Assembly (NCBI RefSeq): GCF_019578655.1
Contig: NC_063263.1
Coordinates: forward strand, 7,140,001-7,204,000
Reading direction: 5' to 3'
DNA: 64,000 nucleotides
Source: Ricinus communis
Lineage: Eukaryota > Streptophyta > Magnoliopsida > Malpighiales > Euphorbiaceae
The translations under genes were made by a program, and so were the position numbers. The notes under the pieces were generated by a model. That model had not been told where the DNA came from and did no database searches. It was given only the letters and a program-made list of their open reading frames with translations. Below, piece after piece: positions 22,636-34,689 of this stretch (its first letter is position 1; every line of letters starts with the position of its first letter).

Positions 22636-25159
22636 TTGATCCAATTTAGCTTTCATACAGAGTCTGTACTTTCTTCGTGGTAGAATAAGAACAGTATTTA
22701 GATATTGAAGGAAAAAAAAAAAAACTTTATGAGCTTTGTATGAGTGATGTGCTTGAGGTTTTAAGTTTAGTATAATTTTCACCATATCGATTGGATAACA
22801 ATATAACAAAATTTATGATAATAAAGTTTGTAGAACTAATTCATCTTGTTGAATCAAAAATGCTCCTCCCATTACATTTTCTATGTTGCTGTCTTTACTA
22901 ATTGTCTAATTCCATAGACATTGTTATTTTCTTTTCTTTTTCCTGGAATAGGACATGATTTATTAATTTTTAGTGCCTGATATTTCTTTCCTGTTATGCT
23001 TGATCTATTATTGGATGCACTGTAGTTATGATTTGTCATCTGTACTTTATTTGATCTTTGTAAATGTTGGATTGACCAAAGCTTTGATCACTTAAGTGTC
23101 ATTATAGGGAAAACTTTGAAACCCTTAAAGACCACTCATTTTTTTAGGTTGTTAGAGATGGCCAATTATGATTTGTCTTTTTATTGATGATCATCGCCAT
23201 TTTCTGGTGATATACCATGATCTGCTTTTGATGAGGACTTTCAACAACCCACTTTATTCTTTTCCTATGTTTGTCAAAAGATTCCTCATGATGTCTGCGT
23301 CCTATATGAAGATTACTGTTAAGATTTGATGATATTCTATATTTTTAAAACCCTTAGATAGCCAAAGAATTTCTGTCTTTTTAAAGCTCTTGTATTGTTA
23401 ATTCTCTCTGCCTTTTGTTGACTGTGGGGGAAGTGGAAACATGCACTTCTGCTGTGACCTTGCGAATTATTGGCCTTTTTGAGTTGAAAATGCTTTTGCT
23501 CCAATTGGTGAAAGCAGCTTTATGTAATATTAGTTTTGATCTCTGCAGCAAACAGCTGTGATTTAGAACATCACCTTTTGTTTGATAATTATTTTGAACA
23601 CTGTCTCTCCCAATTTATTTGCAATCTTTCAATTGTTTTGATTATCTTCGCGATCAATCAAATAAAAAAAAATGCTACATTAGGTAGTAGTTTAAGGCAT
23701 TAGTACTTTTAGTGAAAGATAATCATGGAACAGAACAAGGGCCGGTCCCATGGCTCTTTAAGGAGTGGAACTAAGTAAACTTTGTTTATCCTTTGCTTAG
23801 GTTCTTTGCTTCTCTCTCTAATATTCTCCTTTCTACTTTTTTTTTTATTTTTTTTTTATTTTTAATATTCTTGGTTCTGCAATGACCTTTTACATTTTAA
23901 TTTGATGTTGCCATTACAGTTCCCCCCTCAACATGTGAAACAAAATTGACAGAAACAGACAATTAGATTGGAAAGGTGCTTTCTTGTGGAGCCAGCAACT
24001 TTTTGCATTTTCTTGAGTTTGTTCATGGAACCACTCATTAGTTTTCTTGATCTGCGTGATTGCTTTAGAAATGGCTAGCCTATTATATATGTTGATTTTG
24101 GCATTTGATTATATAGTCATATCTCCAATTATTGATGCTTCTCTAGTGGAAGAATATCTTAGAGATGAAAAAGGGTAAGGTTAGCTGTAGCTTGTGGAGT
24201 ATTATTATATTATTTTGTTTTATTTACAAATTTTAAAACGGAAAGATCAGAGACGCCATTGTCGGGGAATCTCAATGACCTTTGGAAAAGGATTTAAAGT
24301 TTAAATATAATTAAAAACTTGACATGCTCCTTTCCTTCCTCCTCCACAAGAAGTGGGTGAAAGGATCAAGCAATTTTAAAGATTATAAGATTGTATGTGT
24401 GTGTATGTCCGTACTCTGATGTCTGTTTTTGTATGTGTTCTTTCTGTGATGATCATATCTTTGGTCATTATTGGAGAAGATAATAATAATAAAAAGTGGA
24501 TGAGAATCGAGTGTCAGTTGCAGGTGGGCTTGTAGGCAAAGTTCCCTCTCCTGAACACAAAAGACAGTTCTACAGTTTGTGAGAGAGCAGAGAACAATGC
24601 AACTTGTAGGTACAAAATCTGTGTGACCCACATTGTGCCTGAATCATGCAGGCAGGCCATTTCTCTCTTCTTCACAATCTGTATGTTATGGAGACTCAAT
24701 TATTGGATCTCTACTTTCCATCAATGCTCCAGTATAAGCCCAGTTTAAAAAATATCCAGAATTTATTACTTCTGAATATCCAAATTCATATATCATTCTA
24801 ATCTTGTGAACCTGTGTTTCCAGGTATTCTGAGAGGATGTCCGGATATTCTTATCTCTATGATCAACATATTAAACCTTTGAAAGAAGTAGAGAATTTTT
24901 TTTTTTATTAAAGGCATAATTTTGCTTTTTTAACACACATCGACAACCTAATACGAGTTCTAAGATAATTTTGAGTGATAATAATAAATCACTTTAGATT
25001 GGTGTGAATAGCAGTTTTTATATGGGAACAAAAGAATGTATATATATATATATAATATTTTACACAACCAAGTGAAAGCATCACAATTGCAAATGAAAAG
25101 CAAATATAAACAAAGCAATATTATTGACCTGGCCTTTCCAGGAAACGTCTTGGAAGAAG
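22636..25159. other. Intergenic region between convergent ELF4-like and Rossmann genes
   Basis: The two genes end towards each other. The first few hundred bases probably hold the ELF4-like 3' UTR, and the last few tens the 3' UTR of the minus-strand gene. The rest is T-rich single-copy DNA with no ORF resembling a protein and no structured RNA that I recognise. Confidence 0.5.
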
Positions 25160-27980
25160 TTACAGCTCAGCTTTCTCCATCAATCTGGCTAAACACTCTT
25201 TCCAATCCGAAACCTTCTCTTCTCCATTGACCACCTATTATTGTATCAAACAACGTAGACATTATGGTGATATAGTTGCTGAAACAATTACAAACAAAGA
25301 AAAAAGAAAAAAAAAGACAACGACTAGGCCTAGGCCAGAGTAAACAAACGCTGTTATTTTGGATGTTTCATTGACAAACAGACCATTACACTATCTTATG
25401 CATCACTCAAGAAAAGTCCACTTCATCCTACATTGATCATTTGTTCTCATTGCATCATATTACTAATCATGACATCTTCAAAATGACTTTTTTTCTTTTT
25501 CTTTTTCTCTCTAGAAATATATTTGTGCCTCCAAATACAATTGAAGCCAATCCGGGACACTGATTTGAAAATAAGTTTGAACTCACGCATCTCTGTTGTT
25601 TCTGTCTTTGTCAAACCAACCAGCCCCCTTCCTTTCACAAGAACAGAGAATGAAGTTTCTTTCTCTGATTTATGCCCAGGAAGGCAGTACAGGAATGAAT
25701 AATTTCATCAGACAGGTTTTTCATGTTTCACCAACCTCAAAGATGAATTCTGCTTGAGGAACTGTCTCAAGGGCTTCTACACAAATGAAGGCAGCATCCT
25801 CCTTGCTAAGACTTCCCTTCTCTGCACAACCCTGTCATGAGGTTGTTGAATTGTTAGTGCTCTAGCCCAATGTATATTCTAAAGGAAAATAAATTTCGTA
25901 TGCCCATCAAAGCCACCAACAAAATTAGGCTTCTATAAAAGTTGCAAGAATTTGAGAACTAAACCCTTCTGTTTCTCTCATCTTGCTAAGATGAGTCAAG
26001 TCCAGTTAATAAGCCTTTCCATTTTGGTCAACCAGTGCGAGTTTGATATAATTTGAGACATTAATTGCAGAAGTATGGGCTTGGGAGCCATGAACTACAT
26101 GGAAGAAAAATGTACTTCACAATACCATGCATCTTCTATCAACACTATGACAGGATAAAAATATAGGAAAAATACCTTTTCAAAGTTAAAACCTTGTGTT
26201 CCACCAGGAGTGTTTTGTAACATACCAACTCTGATAATGGTACAAGGAATTCCTGAGGCCACTAGTGCTGATTCATCTTGCTCCGTCAATTTTCTTGCGT
26301 TGCTTTTCATCATAGCTTCAATGCCACTGCTACCTCTATAAACAGACAACTGTTAACCTTATTAAACCACAATAATCTACAAAGAGTACTGCAATACAAA
26401 ATGAATGAAATAAAGAAAAAAAAGTAACTTCATGAATGAGTTGAAATTGTTGGGATTTTCACCAATCACTTGGGAGGTTTAACAAATAAATAACACTAAA
26501 TATAAGGTGTTTGAAATAAAAGCTTAAACTAATTTGTATACTGTATTTATGTTATTTAATCAATGCTAAATTGCCTTTTCCATCTACAGATCACAATGCT
26601 TTATTTTAGTAACTGCTTAAGAAGGTGAGGGAGAGATGAATACCTGGGATAACAAGATTACATGTTTTACACCTTTCAAGCTTCCAACACTAGACAAGAA
26701 ACCTTCCTGTGAAGAAGTACAAGGAGAAATCACTGAGCAGTTTATGGCCAATAAAATGGGACAAGGAACATTGTACAAAAGGCTCTAAGAAATTCAAATT
26801 TAGTTTGCTGTTAGGTCAAGAACAAGCATGCTAAATAAAATATGAGATTGCTAATTAGCTGGTTAACATGAAACTAACGTTTACTGTGGGAGGCCTGTAT
26901 ATAAATATGTAACAGAACCTTTTATAATGGCGAACTGTACACCATTATATAACAGAACATACATAGAAAAAGCCAAATGTACAAATATTTATATAATGCA
27001 AATGAGCATATGCAAGTGTATAGAAGGGAAAAACTCTGAAACACATACTTTTGGGCATATAATTGCGCGAACACCTCTGAGAGCTTTCTTTATGAAAAGC
27101 ATGCTACTTGTATCTCCAGCCATTGACTTTGTAAGATAACAACTCAAAAACCATTAGCAGTTATAGCGCATAAAAGGATATATAAGTGAGACAGAGCAGC
27201 TTTCAATTGATATGACCATGAATTACAAATGCACCCACCTCAACATAAGTTCCAAAGGCCTCCATTGCACTTCGTTTATCCTTGACCAATGCTTTAACTT
27301 TAGCTCGTTTGACAATCAATGACAGTATTACCATCTACACATTATGCAAGCTAGAGATCACAGTGCTCAGATTAAGGTAATCAACAAAATTCTCAACTCT
27401 ATGCATGAAATAATTCTGAAATCATGCAATTTATAGTGAAACACACCTGGCCAATTTCACTGTCCCCATCTGTGACAAGAATTGCATCTCTCACTTCCTC
27501 TTCTTCTGCGTTTCAAAGTGAACGCCAAATTTATTTTCAAGAAACTGCAAGCAAATTAAAAATAGAAACCAGAAATATCAACAAAAAAAGCACCTGAGAA
27601 TTCATCCTCATCTTGCATAGTAGATCCATCTTTAGGAAGAAGATCGGGTGCACCATACCATTTCCTCAACTTGGGTCCTCCTAAAATTGAACAAACACAA
27701 AAACCCATTATCCAAAATTGAGTATTTAACCAAAAATTAAAAAAAAAAAAAAAAAAAAAGAAAGAAGAAGAAGATTACTTGAATGAAGTAGCATAGTACC
27801 TTCAATGTAGTCAAGAATTTGATCCATGAAGCCTATTTTCTTCTTCGCTGAGCAGTGAACAAGAGAACGATTATTTGTGGTGTGGAAGATTGGAGAGAAA
27901 TCCAATGATTTGCTCTGATTCTGATACGATAAAGATAAGCAAGACTGCCAGAGCAGAATTGAAGAAAAGGTACCCGCCAT
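25160..27980 (-). CDS. NAD(P)-binding Rossmann-fold (NmrA/SDR-like) protein, predicted plastid
   Basis: Nine exons on the minus strand: 27980-27800, 27680-27594, 27505-27447, 27334-27239, 27126-27049, 26706-26644, 26349-26176, 25831-25736, 25234-25160. They sum to 909 nt, 302 residues plus TAA. The N-terminus (MAGTFSSILLWQSCLSLSYQ) is rich in Ser and poor in acidic residues, fitting a chloroplast transit peptide of about 45 residues. The nucleotide-binding turn is AILVTDGDSEIGQ (residues 97-109), a relaxed form of the GxxGxxG loop. Later segments GVKHVILLSQLSVYRG and SGIPCTIIRVGMLQNTPGG are typical of NmrA-like atypical SDRs. The C-terminus reads FEVVNGEEKVSDWKE. I see no classical YxxxK dyad, so a redox reaction is not shown; these proteins may be cofactor sensors or assembly factors. 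From gene order it should correspond to Arabidopsis At1g72640. Substrate unknown. Confidence 0.88.
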
Positions 27981-27981
27981 T

Positions 27982-30900
27982 ACTGACCCCTGGACCTGGT
28001 GCTTTTTTTTTCTTTTTCTTTTTCGCTATCCAGCCGTTTTCATTGCCGCGAAAGTGGATAACCATATTATGGACTACCTACAGCATATTATCTTTGTTTT
28101 TTTTCCAACTTTTAGTTGCAAATGAAATATTTTTGTTTATATAAAAACGATAAAAAAAAAATCAAAATTATTCTTGTCCTCAAATCAATTATGTAATTTA
28201 ATTTAAATATTTTCTTAATTAATATATGATATATGGTGATCATTCACAAGTGAAGAGATAAATATATGTGTCACTTGTTTCCAATCATTGGAAATCTTAA
28301 TATATTTTATGCTTTCAATATGTCCTCTCCCGTATTTTAATGTTTTCTTGGAAAATTGGAGAATTATAAGAAAACAAAAAAAACTTTTCACATTAGACAA
28401 TTGAAATTATACAATTGTTATGCAAATTTTATTACGTGATTTATTAAATTAACCGTATAGTATTTTCATCTGTAATATATCTAAAGGCCAAAACTTGAAG
28501 GTAAATTATAAGAAACTTTTCATTTTAAAGATTTTAATTGAAAGTATAATAAATAAACTAGTGAAATATATATATGATAACTAAACATTACTAAAATATC
28601 ATATTATTTCAATAAATAAGCATATTTCATGTTATTCCAAATTTTTAGTTAGATAGATTATAATTTTAAATATTACAGTCATACTCTAACTTTTTTATGT
28701 TTAGATTATAGTAATTTTGATTTGTTTTAGTTTGAAATTGATTGTGTTGAATCACTCTTGTTTTAAGTGGTTTTATTATTGTTAATTATTTCAAATTTAA
28801 AATGTGTTTATCTTAAGTTGACGGGAGTTTAGATCATTACATTTTTAATATTATTTTAAGTTTATATAATTTTAATTTTAAATAAATTAAATTAAATATT
28901 AAAATCCAAATTATATTTTTATGATTAGTATGGTTGTTTTTAAACAATTAAAGAATTGTATTAACAATTAGCCTTACAAAGATTCGAGAAATTTATAAAC
29001 TCAAATAGCCATTTCATTATTCAAAGTTGAAGATGCTATCGAATCAGAACCTGCTAAGAGAAAAAGAGCCAGTCCTATGCAAAATACGAGCCGCAACTAA
29101 TCTTGTCTTTTGAAGAGAGGTAATCAAAATAATGTTATCGTATTCAAAAATATACTTTGAATAATTAGCAGAGACTGTGCACAACAAACAATATCTCAAA
29201 AGGCTACGACTTTAGTAACCCGAATAGAAGAGGTAGCTAATAATAGCCATGATAGTTGGAGACTCTGAATCCTACAAACGATTCGAATAATAATGAATTA
29301 GTTTAAAATTTAATTTTATTATTCATGTCGAATTTAAATTTAAATTTACAGTGCAAATATTTATTACATAAATTCAATTATATTAAATTAAATTATATTT
29401 TTATTATTTAGAATACTATTCTTACTTTTATTAAATTTATATTTGAATTGTATTAATAATATTATATATTTTTAATGTTGAATATTTAGATTTGATTAAT
29501 TTATATTTTATAATTTAATTATTATAAACAGATTTAATAAATAGATACTATTTAATTACTCAAATGTTTATATAGATAATACAGAGTATTCATATTTTAT
29601 TTAAATATTTATAAATATATTTAATAGTTATTTAATTTATACAGATTTTAATCAGATTCAGCTAGTATGCAAATTTCCTATTTATATTAGGACGAATTCA
29701 AGTAAATAATTTTTTAAATAAATTTAGAAAGAATCGAATTCGCATATTTTTTAATAAGCGGGTTTCTTATCCATTGCTTTTGATAGCTAATAGCTAACAC
29801 TCTGGTTTTTTTGGAGATGAATGTCACCTCCTGCTAAACACATGCTGTGAGTAAAAGCTGCATCATAGTTGAACTTAAGCAGACTGGGATTAGGAGGAAT
29901 CCACTTGTCAGCACCTTCGCCCAAAAATTAGACTTAAGATTGCCTTAAACTCTTTCATCTAATTTTTTTAGTTTTTTAATATTTAGTATTTTGATTTATT
30001 GTTAAATACAATATACTCAACTATTATATTAAGAAATTTATTTAGAACTCTTGATTTAAATTCTCTCATAGAAAGCAATCTCAGTGATACTCTGTAAACT
30101 ATCATGACCACTCATAAAATAAAAGAAAATAAAATCCACATATTTTGACAATCTTAATCTATATTTTGTATTTGTCTTATAATGTTGCAAGTAATTAGTT
30201 ATTTTATAAATTATCACTCAAAATTTACTGGCATTGGTTACAATTTTAAAATTAAAAAGCGGATTAGATTATTGACTCATCTATTTTCTCTTACTATTTT
30301 TATGAAAATTTTAAAATATAAGATTTAAATCCTCTCACATTCACCGTAAAAAGAGACAAATGGTTAATTTTCTCTCTACATTTATGTCTCAAGATTAAAT
30401 ATATTTAATTTAATTTTTTTTCAACAATAGCCTTTGAACTTATATTTAAAAGTAAAATACACCTAATTTAAATTTATTTAGCAAATAATCTATAATTTTT
30501 TATCCAATGCTCAAATATATTTAATTTAAATTTTAAAAAAAGTGAAATAACTTTAGATTTTAAAATTTTAATTAAATTATAAAAATAAAAGATAATATTT
30601 ATTTTATTAATTTATTGATAGAATATCTAGTGACGCGTTATATATAAAAGCGTTCGATAAAATTTAAAATTTAGATTTAATTGATAAAAAAATGATAAAT
30701 TATAGACCTATTAAATTATAAATTAAATATTTAAGTTGTCCATCTCTATTGTCTTCAAAATTTGAAAGCATAAAAAAGGAAAAAAAAACTTTAAGAATTT
30801 TAATATCATTATTAAAACACATCATTAATTTTTATAAATTATATTTTACAAATTTCAGAGGTTTTAAATAAATATTTTATAAAAATCATGTTAAAAGTTT

Positions 30901-31200
30901 TTCGAAGGTTAAAAAGTATTTTATTAAATATAAAATTCTTTTAAGAAATCAAAAGATATTTTGTAAAAATGATGTTTTGTTGATACATTCAATAGGTATG
31001 AATTACGAATAGGATGCGCCTCATTGGCGCTGAACGGTTTAAAAGTAATCAGATGTACAAATTTGGATTGTTTAAAGGCTTCTTCAGAAGTTCAGGGAGT
31101 CTTAGGTTTTCTGGAGGAAGTTAGAGGTGGAATAGATGTAATCACCCAATTATATTTCTATTAATATAATTATGAGGTTCACGATCATTTTCCCTTCTCT
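27982..31200. other. AT-rich intergenic region, no gene seen
   Basis: The first 100-200 bp are the promoter and 5' UTR side of the Rossmann gene. Beyond that the DNA is extremely AT-rich and without a supported ORF. Two patches of more balanced composition (about 28980-29290 and 29790-29930) may be decayed transposon or gene fragments, but I could not identify them. Confidence 0.5.
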
Positions 31201-31204
31201 CCCA

Positions 31205-31210
31205 TATAAA
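31205..31210 (+). promoter_or_regulatory. TATA box of a putative plus-strand gene
   Basis: TATAAA inside CCCATATAAACACAG, about 150 bp before the ATG at 31358. The sequence between has the look of a plant 5' leader with no earlier ATG in a longer frame. It supports a real transcript start here. Confidence 0.45.
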
Positions 31211-31357
31211 CACAGTCACTCTGTCACGATTAGGATGAAGCTAGAAAAGAAGTAAACGAAGGAACGAAATATCTGAGCTCTTAATCTCGACCGTAGAAAC
31301 AAAAATATCAGTTCCAACATCGTCAGTTCATAAATTCTCTGATCGAATTCCATACAC

Positions 31358-31397
31358 ATGGACGCCAAAACTAGCGCAGAAATCGAACTAAGCAGAG
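31358..31397 (+). CDS. Putative first coding exon of an unrecognised gene
   Basis: ATG at 31358 opens MDAKTSAEIELSR and reaches a donor AGCAGAG|GTGAAAT, with exon end 31397 in phase 1. A TATA box lies upstream and a T26 tract downstream at about 31422. The product is not recognised. If spliced to the exon-like blocks of the downstream repeat array (for example the block starting at 33350), the frame continues ERGMDSVLAVAYR, then [19 protein letters not shown] and a stop, giving about 45 residues. That join is inference only. The locus may also be a non-coding RNA or a decayed gene. Confidence 0.35.
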
Positions 31398-31888
31398 GTG
31401 AAATCTCGATAATGTATTTTCACTTGTTTTTTTTTTTTTTTTTTTTTTCTCTTTCTCTTGGTAGCTAAACAAATAGATCTGAAGCAGCTTTATTAATTTA
31501 TTATGTATTTTGCATTTAAAAAATATGCTTGTTCTTTTTTATATTTTATATCAGACATAGTAAAATATACTTTATTTATGCCACTTTCGAGTGATTACAT
31601 ATTTTATTATTCTACTTTTCATATTTTTTAGATATTTTTTTTATCAAAGATCTGCCTTATTTATAGTGCTTAGATCTGAATTTTATGTTTTCCTTTTCTA
31701 CTTTCTTGGATGTTGTGTGCTTATTCAGCTTTGTTATTTTGGATTCAACTAGTAATTTGAAGAAATTTCAGATTAGGATTGATTTTAGAGCCCCAAAACC
31801 AAAATCTCTGTGAATCTCAAATCAGTTGTTGATGGTTTTTGGGTTCTCTAGAATCAACTTTCTTGATTTAATCAAAATTGTGATATAT

Positions 31889-34608
31889 GATTGCTTAGAA
31901 GATTTGTAGTGGCAGAATGTGTACCTTATTTGAATGCATCGATCACACTCCTCCCTTTTCCAAAAAAAAGTTGATGGGCAAAGAGGATCTCTCAACAGTG
32001 CTTAGATTAAACATTTGGATTTGTCAGTCTCTTTGAACTCTTCTCTGAGGTTCCTGGAGTTCGGAAGCTCCTACATTTTGCACTTAATCAAAGCTACTTG
32101 ATGATTGTAACTTTGTTTTTTTGTAGTAATTGCTTAAAATTATGTTTGAACAGAACGGTGAGGTGTGGATTCTGTTTTTGCTGTTTCTTATAGGTATCTA
32201 AAAATGGTTCATTTCTTATATTGTAAAAAGACACAACAAAAAATTGTGATCTATGATTGCTTAGAATATTTGTAGTGGCAGAATGTTTAACCTATTTGGA
32301 TAGCATTGATCACATGCGCAGAATGTTTAACCTGTTTGGATAGCATTGGTCACACACACTTCTCCCTTTTCCCAAGAAAAAAAAAAGGAAATTGATGGGT
32401 AAAGTGGATCTCTCAATAATGCTTACATTAAAACATTTGGAGTTTGTTAGTCTCTTTGAACTCTTCCTTGAGGTTCCTGGAGTTCGGATACTCCTACATT
32501 TTGCAATTAATCAAAGCCACTTAGTGATTGTAACCTTTTCTTTTTGTAGTAATTGCTTAACATTATGTTTGAACAAAACGAGGCATGGATTCTGTTTTTG
32601 CTGTTGCTTATAGGTATTTAAAAATGGTTCATTTCTTACCTTGTAAGAAGACTTCTGATGCATCCAAAACAGCTAAAAAATATGATCTATGATTGCTCAG
32701 AATATTTGTAGTGGCAGAATGTTTAACCTATTTGGATAGCATTAATCACACACACTCCTCCCTTTTCCCAAAAGAAAATTGATGGGTAAACTGGATCTAT
32801 CAACATTGCTTACATTAGACATCTGGAGTTTGTTAGTCTCTTTGAACTCTTTTTTGAGGTTCCTAGAATTCGAAAGTTCCTACATTTTACATTTACTCAA
32901 AGCCACTTGATGATCGTAACCTTTTTATTTTTTTGTAGTAATTGCTTAACATTATGTTTGAACAGAACGAGACATGGATTCTGTTTTTGCTGTTGCTTAT
33001 AGGTATTTAAAAATAGTTCATTCCTTACCTTGTAAAAAGACTTCTGATGTCCAGAACGACTAAAAAATGTGATTATGATTGCTTAGAATATTTATAGTGA
33101 CAGAATGTTTAACTTATTTGGATAGCATTGATCACACTCCTCCCTTTTCCCAAAAATAATTGATGGGCAAAGTGGATCCATCAACAATGCTTACATTAAA
33201 CATCTGGAGTTTGTTAGTCTCTTTGAACTCTTCTTTGAGGTTCCTGGAGTTCGGAAGCTCCTACATTTTGCACTTAATCAAAGCCACTTGATGTTGGTAA
33301 CTTTTAATTTTCTTTTTTGTAGTAATTGCTTAACATTATGTTTGAACAGAACGAGGCATGGATTCTGTTCTTGCTGTTGCTTATAGGTATTTAAAAATGG
33401 TTCATTCCTTACCTTGTAAAAAGACTTCTGATGTCCAAAACGACTAAAAAATGTGATTATGATTGCTTAGAATATTTATAGTGACAGAATGTTTAACTTA
33501 TTTGGATATCATTGATCACACTCCTCCCTTTTCCCAAAAATAATTGATGGGCAAAGTGGATCCATCAACAATGCTTACATTAAACATCTGGAGTTTGTTA
33601 GTCTCTTTGAACTCTTCTTTGAGGTTCCTGGAGTTCGGAAGCTCCTATATTTTGCACTTAATCAAAGTCACTTGATGTTGGTAACCTTTTAATTTTCTTT
33701 TTTGTAGTAATTGCTTAACATTATGTTTGAACAGAACGAGCCATGGATTCTGTTCTTGCTGTTGCTTATAGGTATGTAAAAATGGTTCATTCCTTACCTT
33801 GTAAAAAGACTTCTGATGTCCAAAACGACTAAAAAATGTGATTATGATTGCTTAGAATATTTGTAGTGACAGAATGTTTAACTTATTTGGCTAGCATTGA
33901 TCACACTCCTCCCTTTTCCCAAAAATAATTGTTGGGCAAAGTGGATCCATCAACAATGCTTACATTAAACATCTGGAGTTTGTTAGTCTCTTTGAACTCT
34001 TCTTTGAGGTTCCTGGAGTTCGGAAGCTCCTACATTTTGCACTTAATCAAAGCCACTTGATGTTGGTAACTTTTAATTTTCTTTTTTGTAGTAATTGCTT
34101 AACATTATGTTTGAACAGAACGAGGCATGGATTCTGTTCTTGCTGTTGCTTATAGGTATTTAAAAATGGTTCATTCCTTACCTTGTAAAAAGACTTCTGA
34201 TGTCCAAAACGACTAAAAAATGTGATTATGATTGCTTAGAATATTTATAGTGACAGAATGTTTAACTTATTTGCCTAGCATTGATCACACTCCTCCCTTT
34301 TCCCAAAAATAATTGATGGGCAAAGTGGATCCATCAACAATGCTTACATTAAACATTTGGAGTTTGTTAGTCTCTTTGAACTCTTCTTTGAGGTTCCTGG
34401 AGTTTGGAAGCTCCTACATTTTGCACTTAATCAAAGCCACTTGATGTTGGTAACCTTTAAATTTTTTTTTTTGTAGTAATTGCTTAACATTATGTTTAAG
34501 CAGAATGAGGTATGGATTCTTTTTTTTGCTGTTGCTTATAGGTATTTGAAAATGGTTCATTTCTTACCTTGTAAGAAGACTTCTGATGTGTCCAAAACAA
34601 CTAAATTG
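31889..34608 (+). repeat. Tandem array of seven ~385 bp units with exon-like blocks
   Basis: Units begin at a GATTGCTTAGAATATTT mark at 31889, 32255, 32691, 33077, 33461, 33846 and 34230. Spacings are 366, 436, 386, 384, 385 and 384 bp. The last four to five units are nearly identical; the first two are diverged. The second carries an internal ~45 bp duplication (32296-32355), which explains its length. Each unit holds a T-rich tract, an acceptor-like TTTGAACAG, a ~37 nt block (AACGAGGCATGG...TTGCTTATAG) and a donor-like GTATTT. Block starts are 32154, 32966, 33350, 33735, 34119 and 34504. In the second unit (about 32578) the acceptor has mutated to AACAAAAC. Reading through, each unit encodes ...[21 protein letters not shown] followed by a stop. 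The left-old, right-young gradient suggests growth by unequal crossing-over from the right. Confidence 0.9.
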
Positions 34609-34683
34609 TTTTCAAGGAGACTGTTCAGTTGCATGGCAAAGCCTCCATTTTTCAGGGTCTCATCGAATGAGATAGCAAATTAA
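34504..34683 (+). other. Terminal unit of the array running into unique sequence
   Basis: The last unit reads through the donor-like site as [21 protein letters not shown]. Where the others stop, it continues SKTTKLFSRRLFSCMAKPPF and about ten more residues before TAA at about 34681. It may preserve the original 3' exon from which the array grew. The RRLFSCMAKPPFFR stretch is basic and Phe-rich, as in mitochondrial proteins. This is a weak composition hint and no family was recognised. Confidence 0.3.
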
Positions 34684-34689
34684 TAGTTG

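Noticed and set aside
31889..34608. CRISPR array
   Set aside because: Units are ~385 bp and repeated over their whole length without short repeats and unique spacers, in a plant nuclear context.
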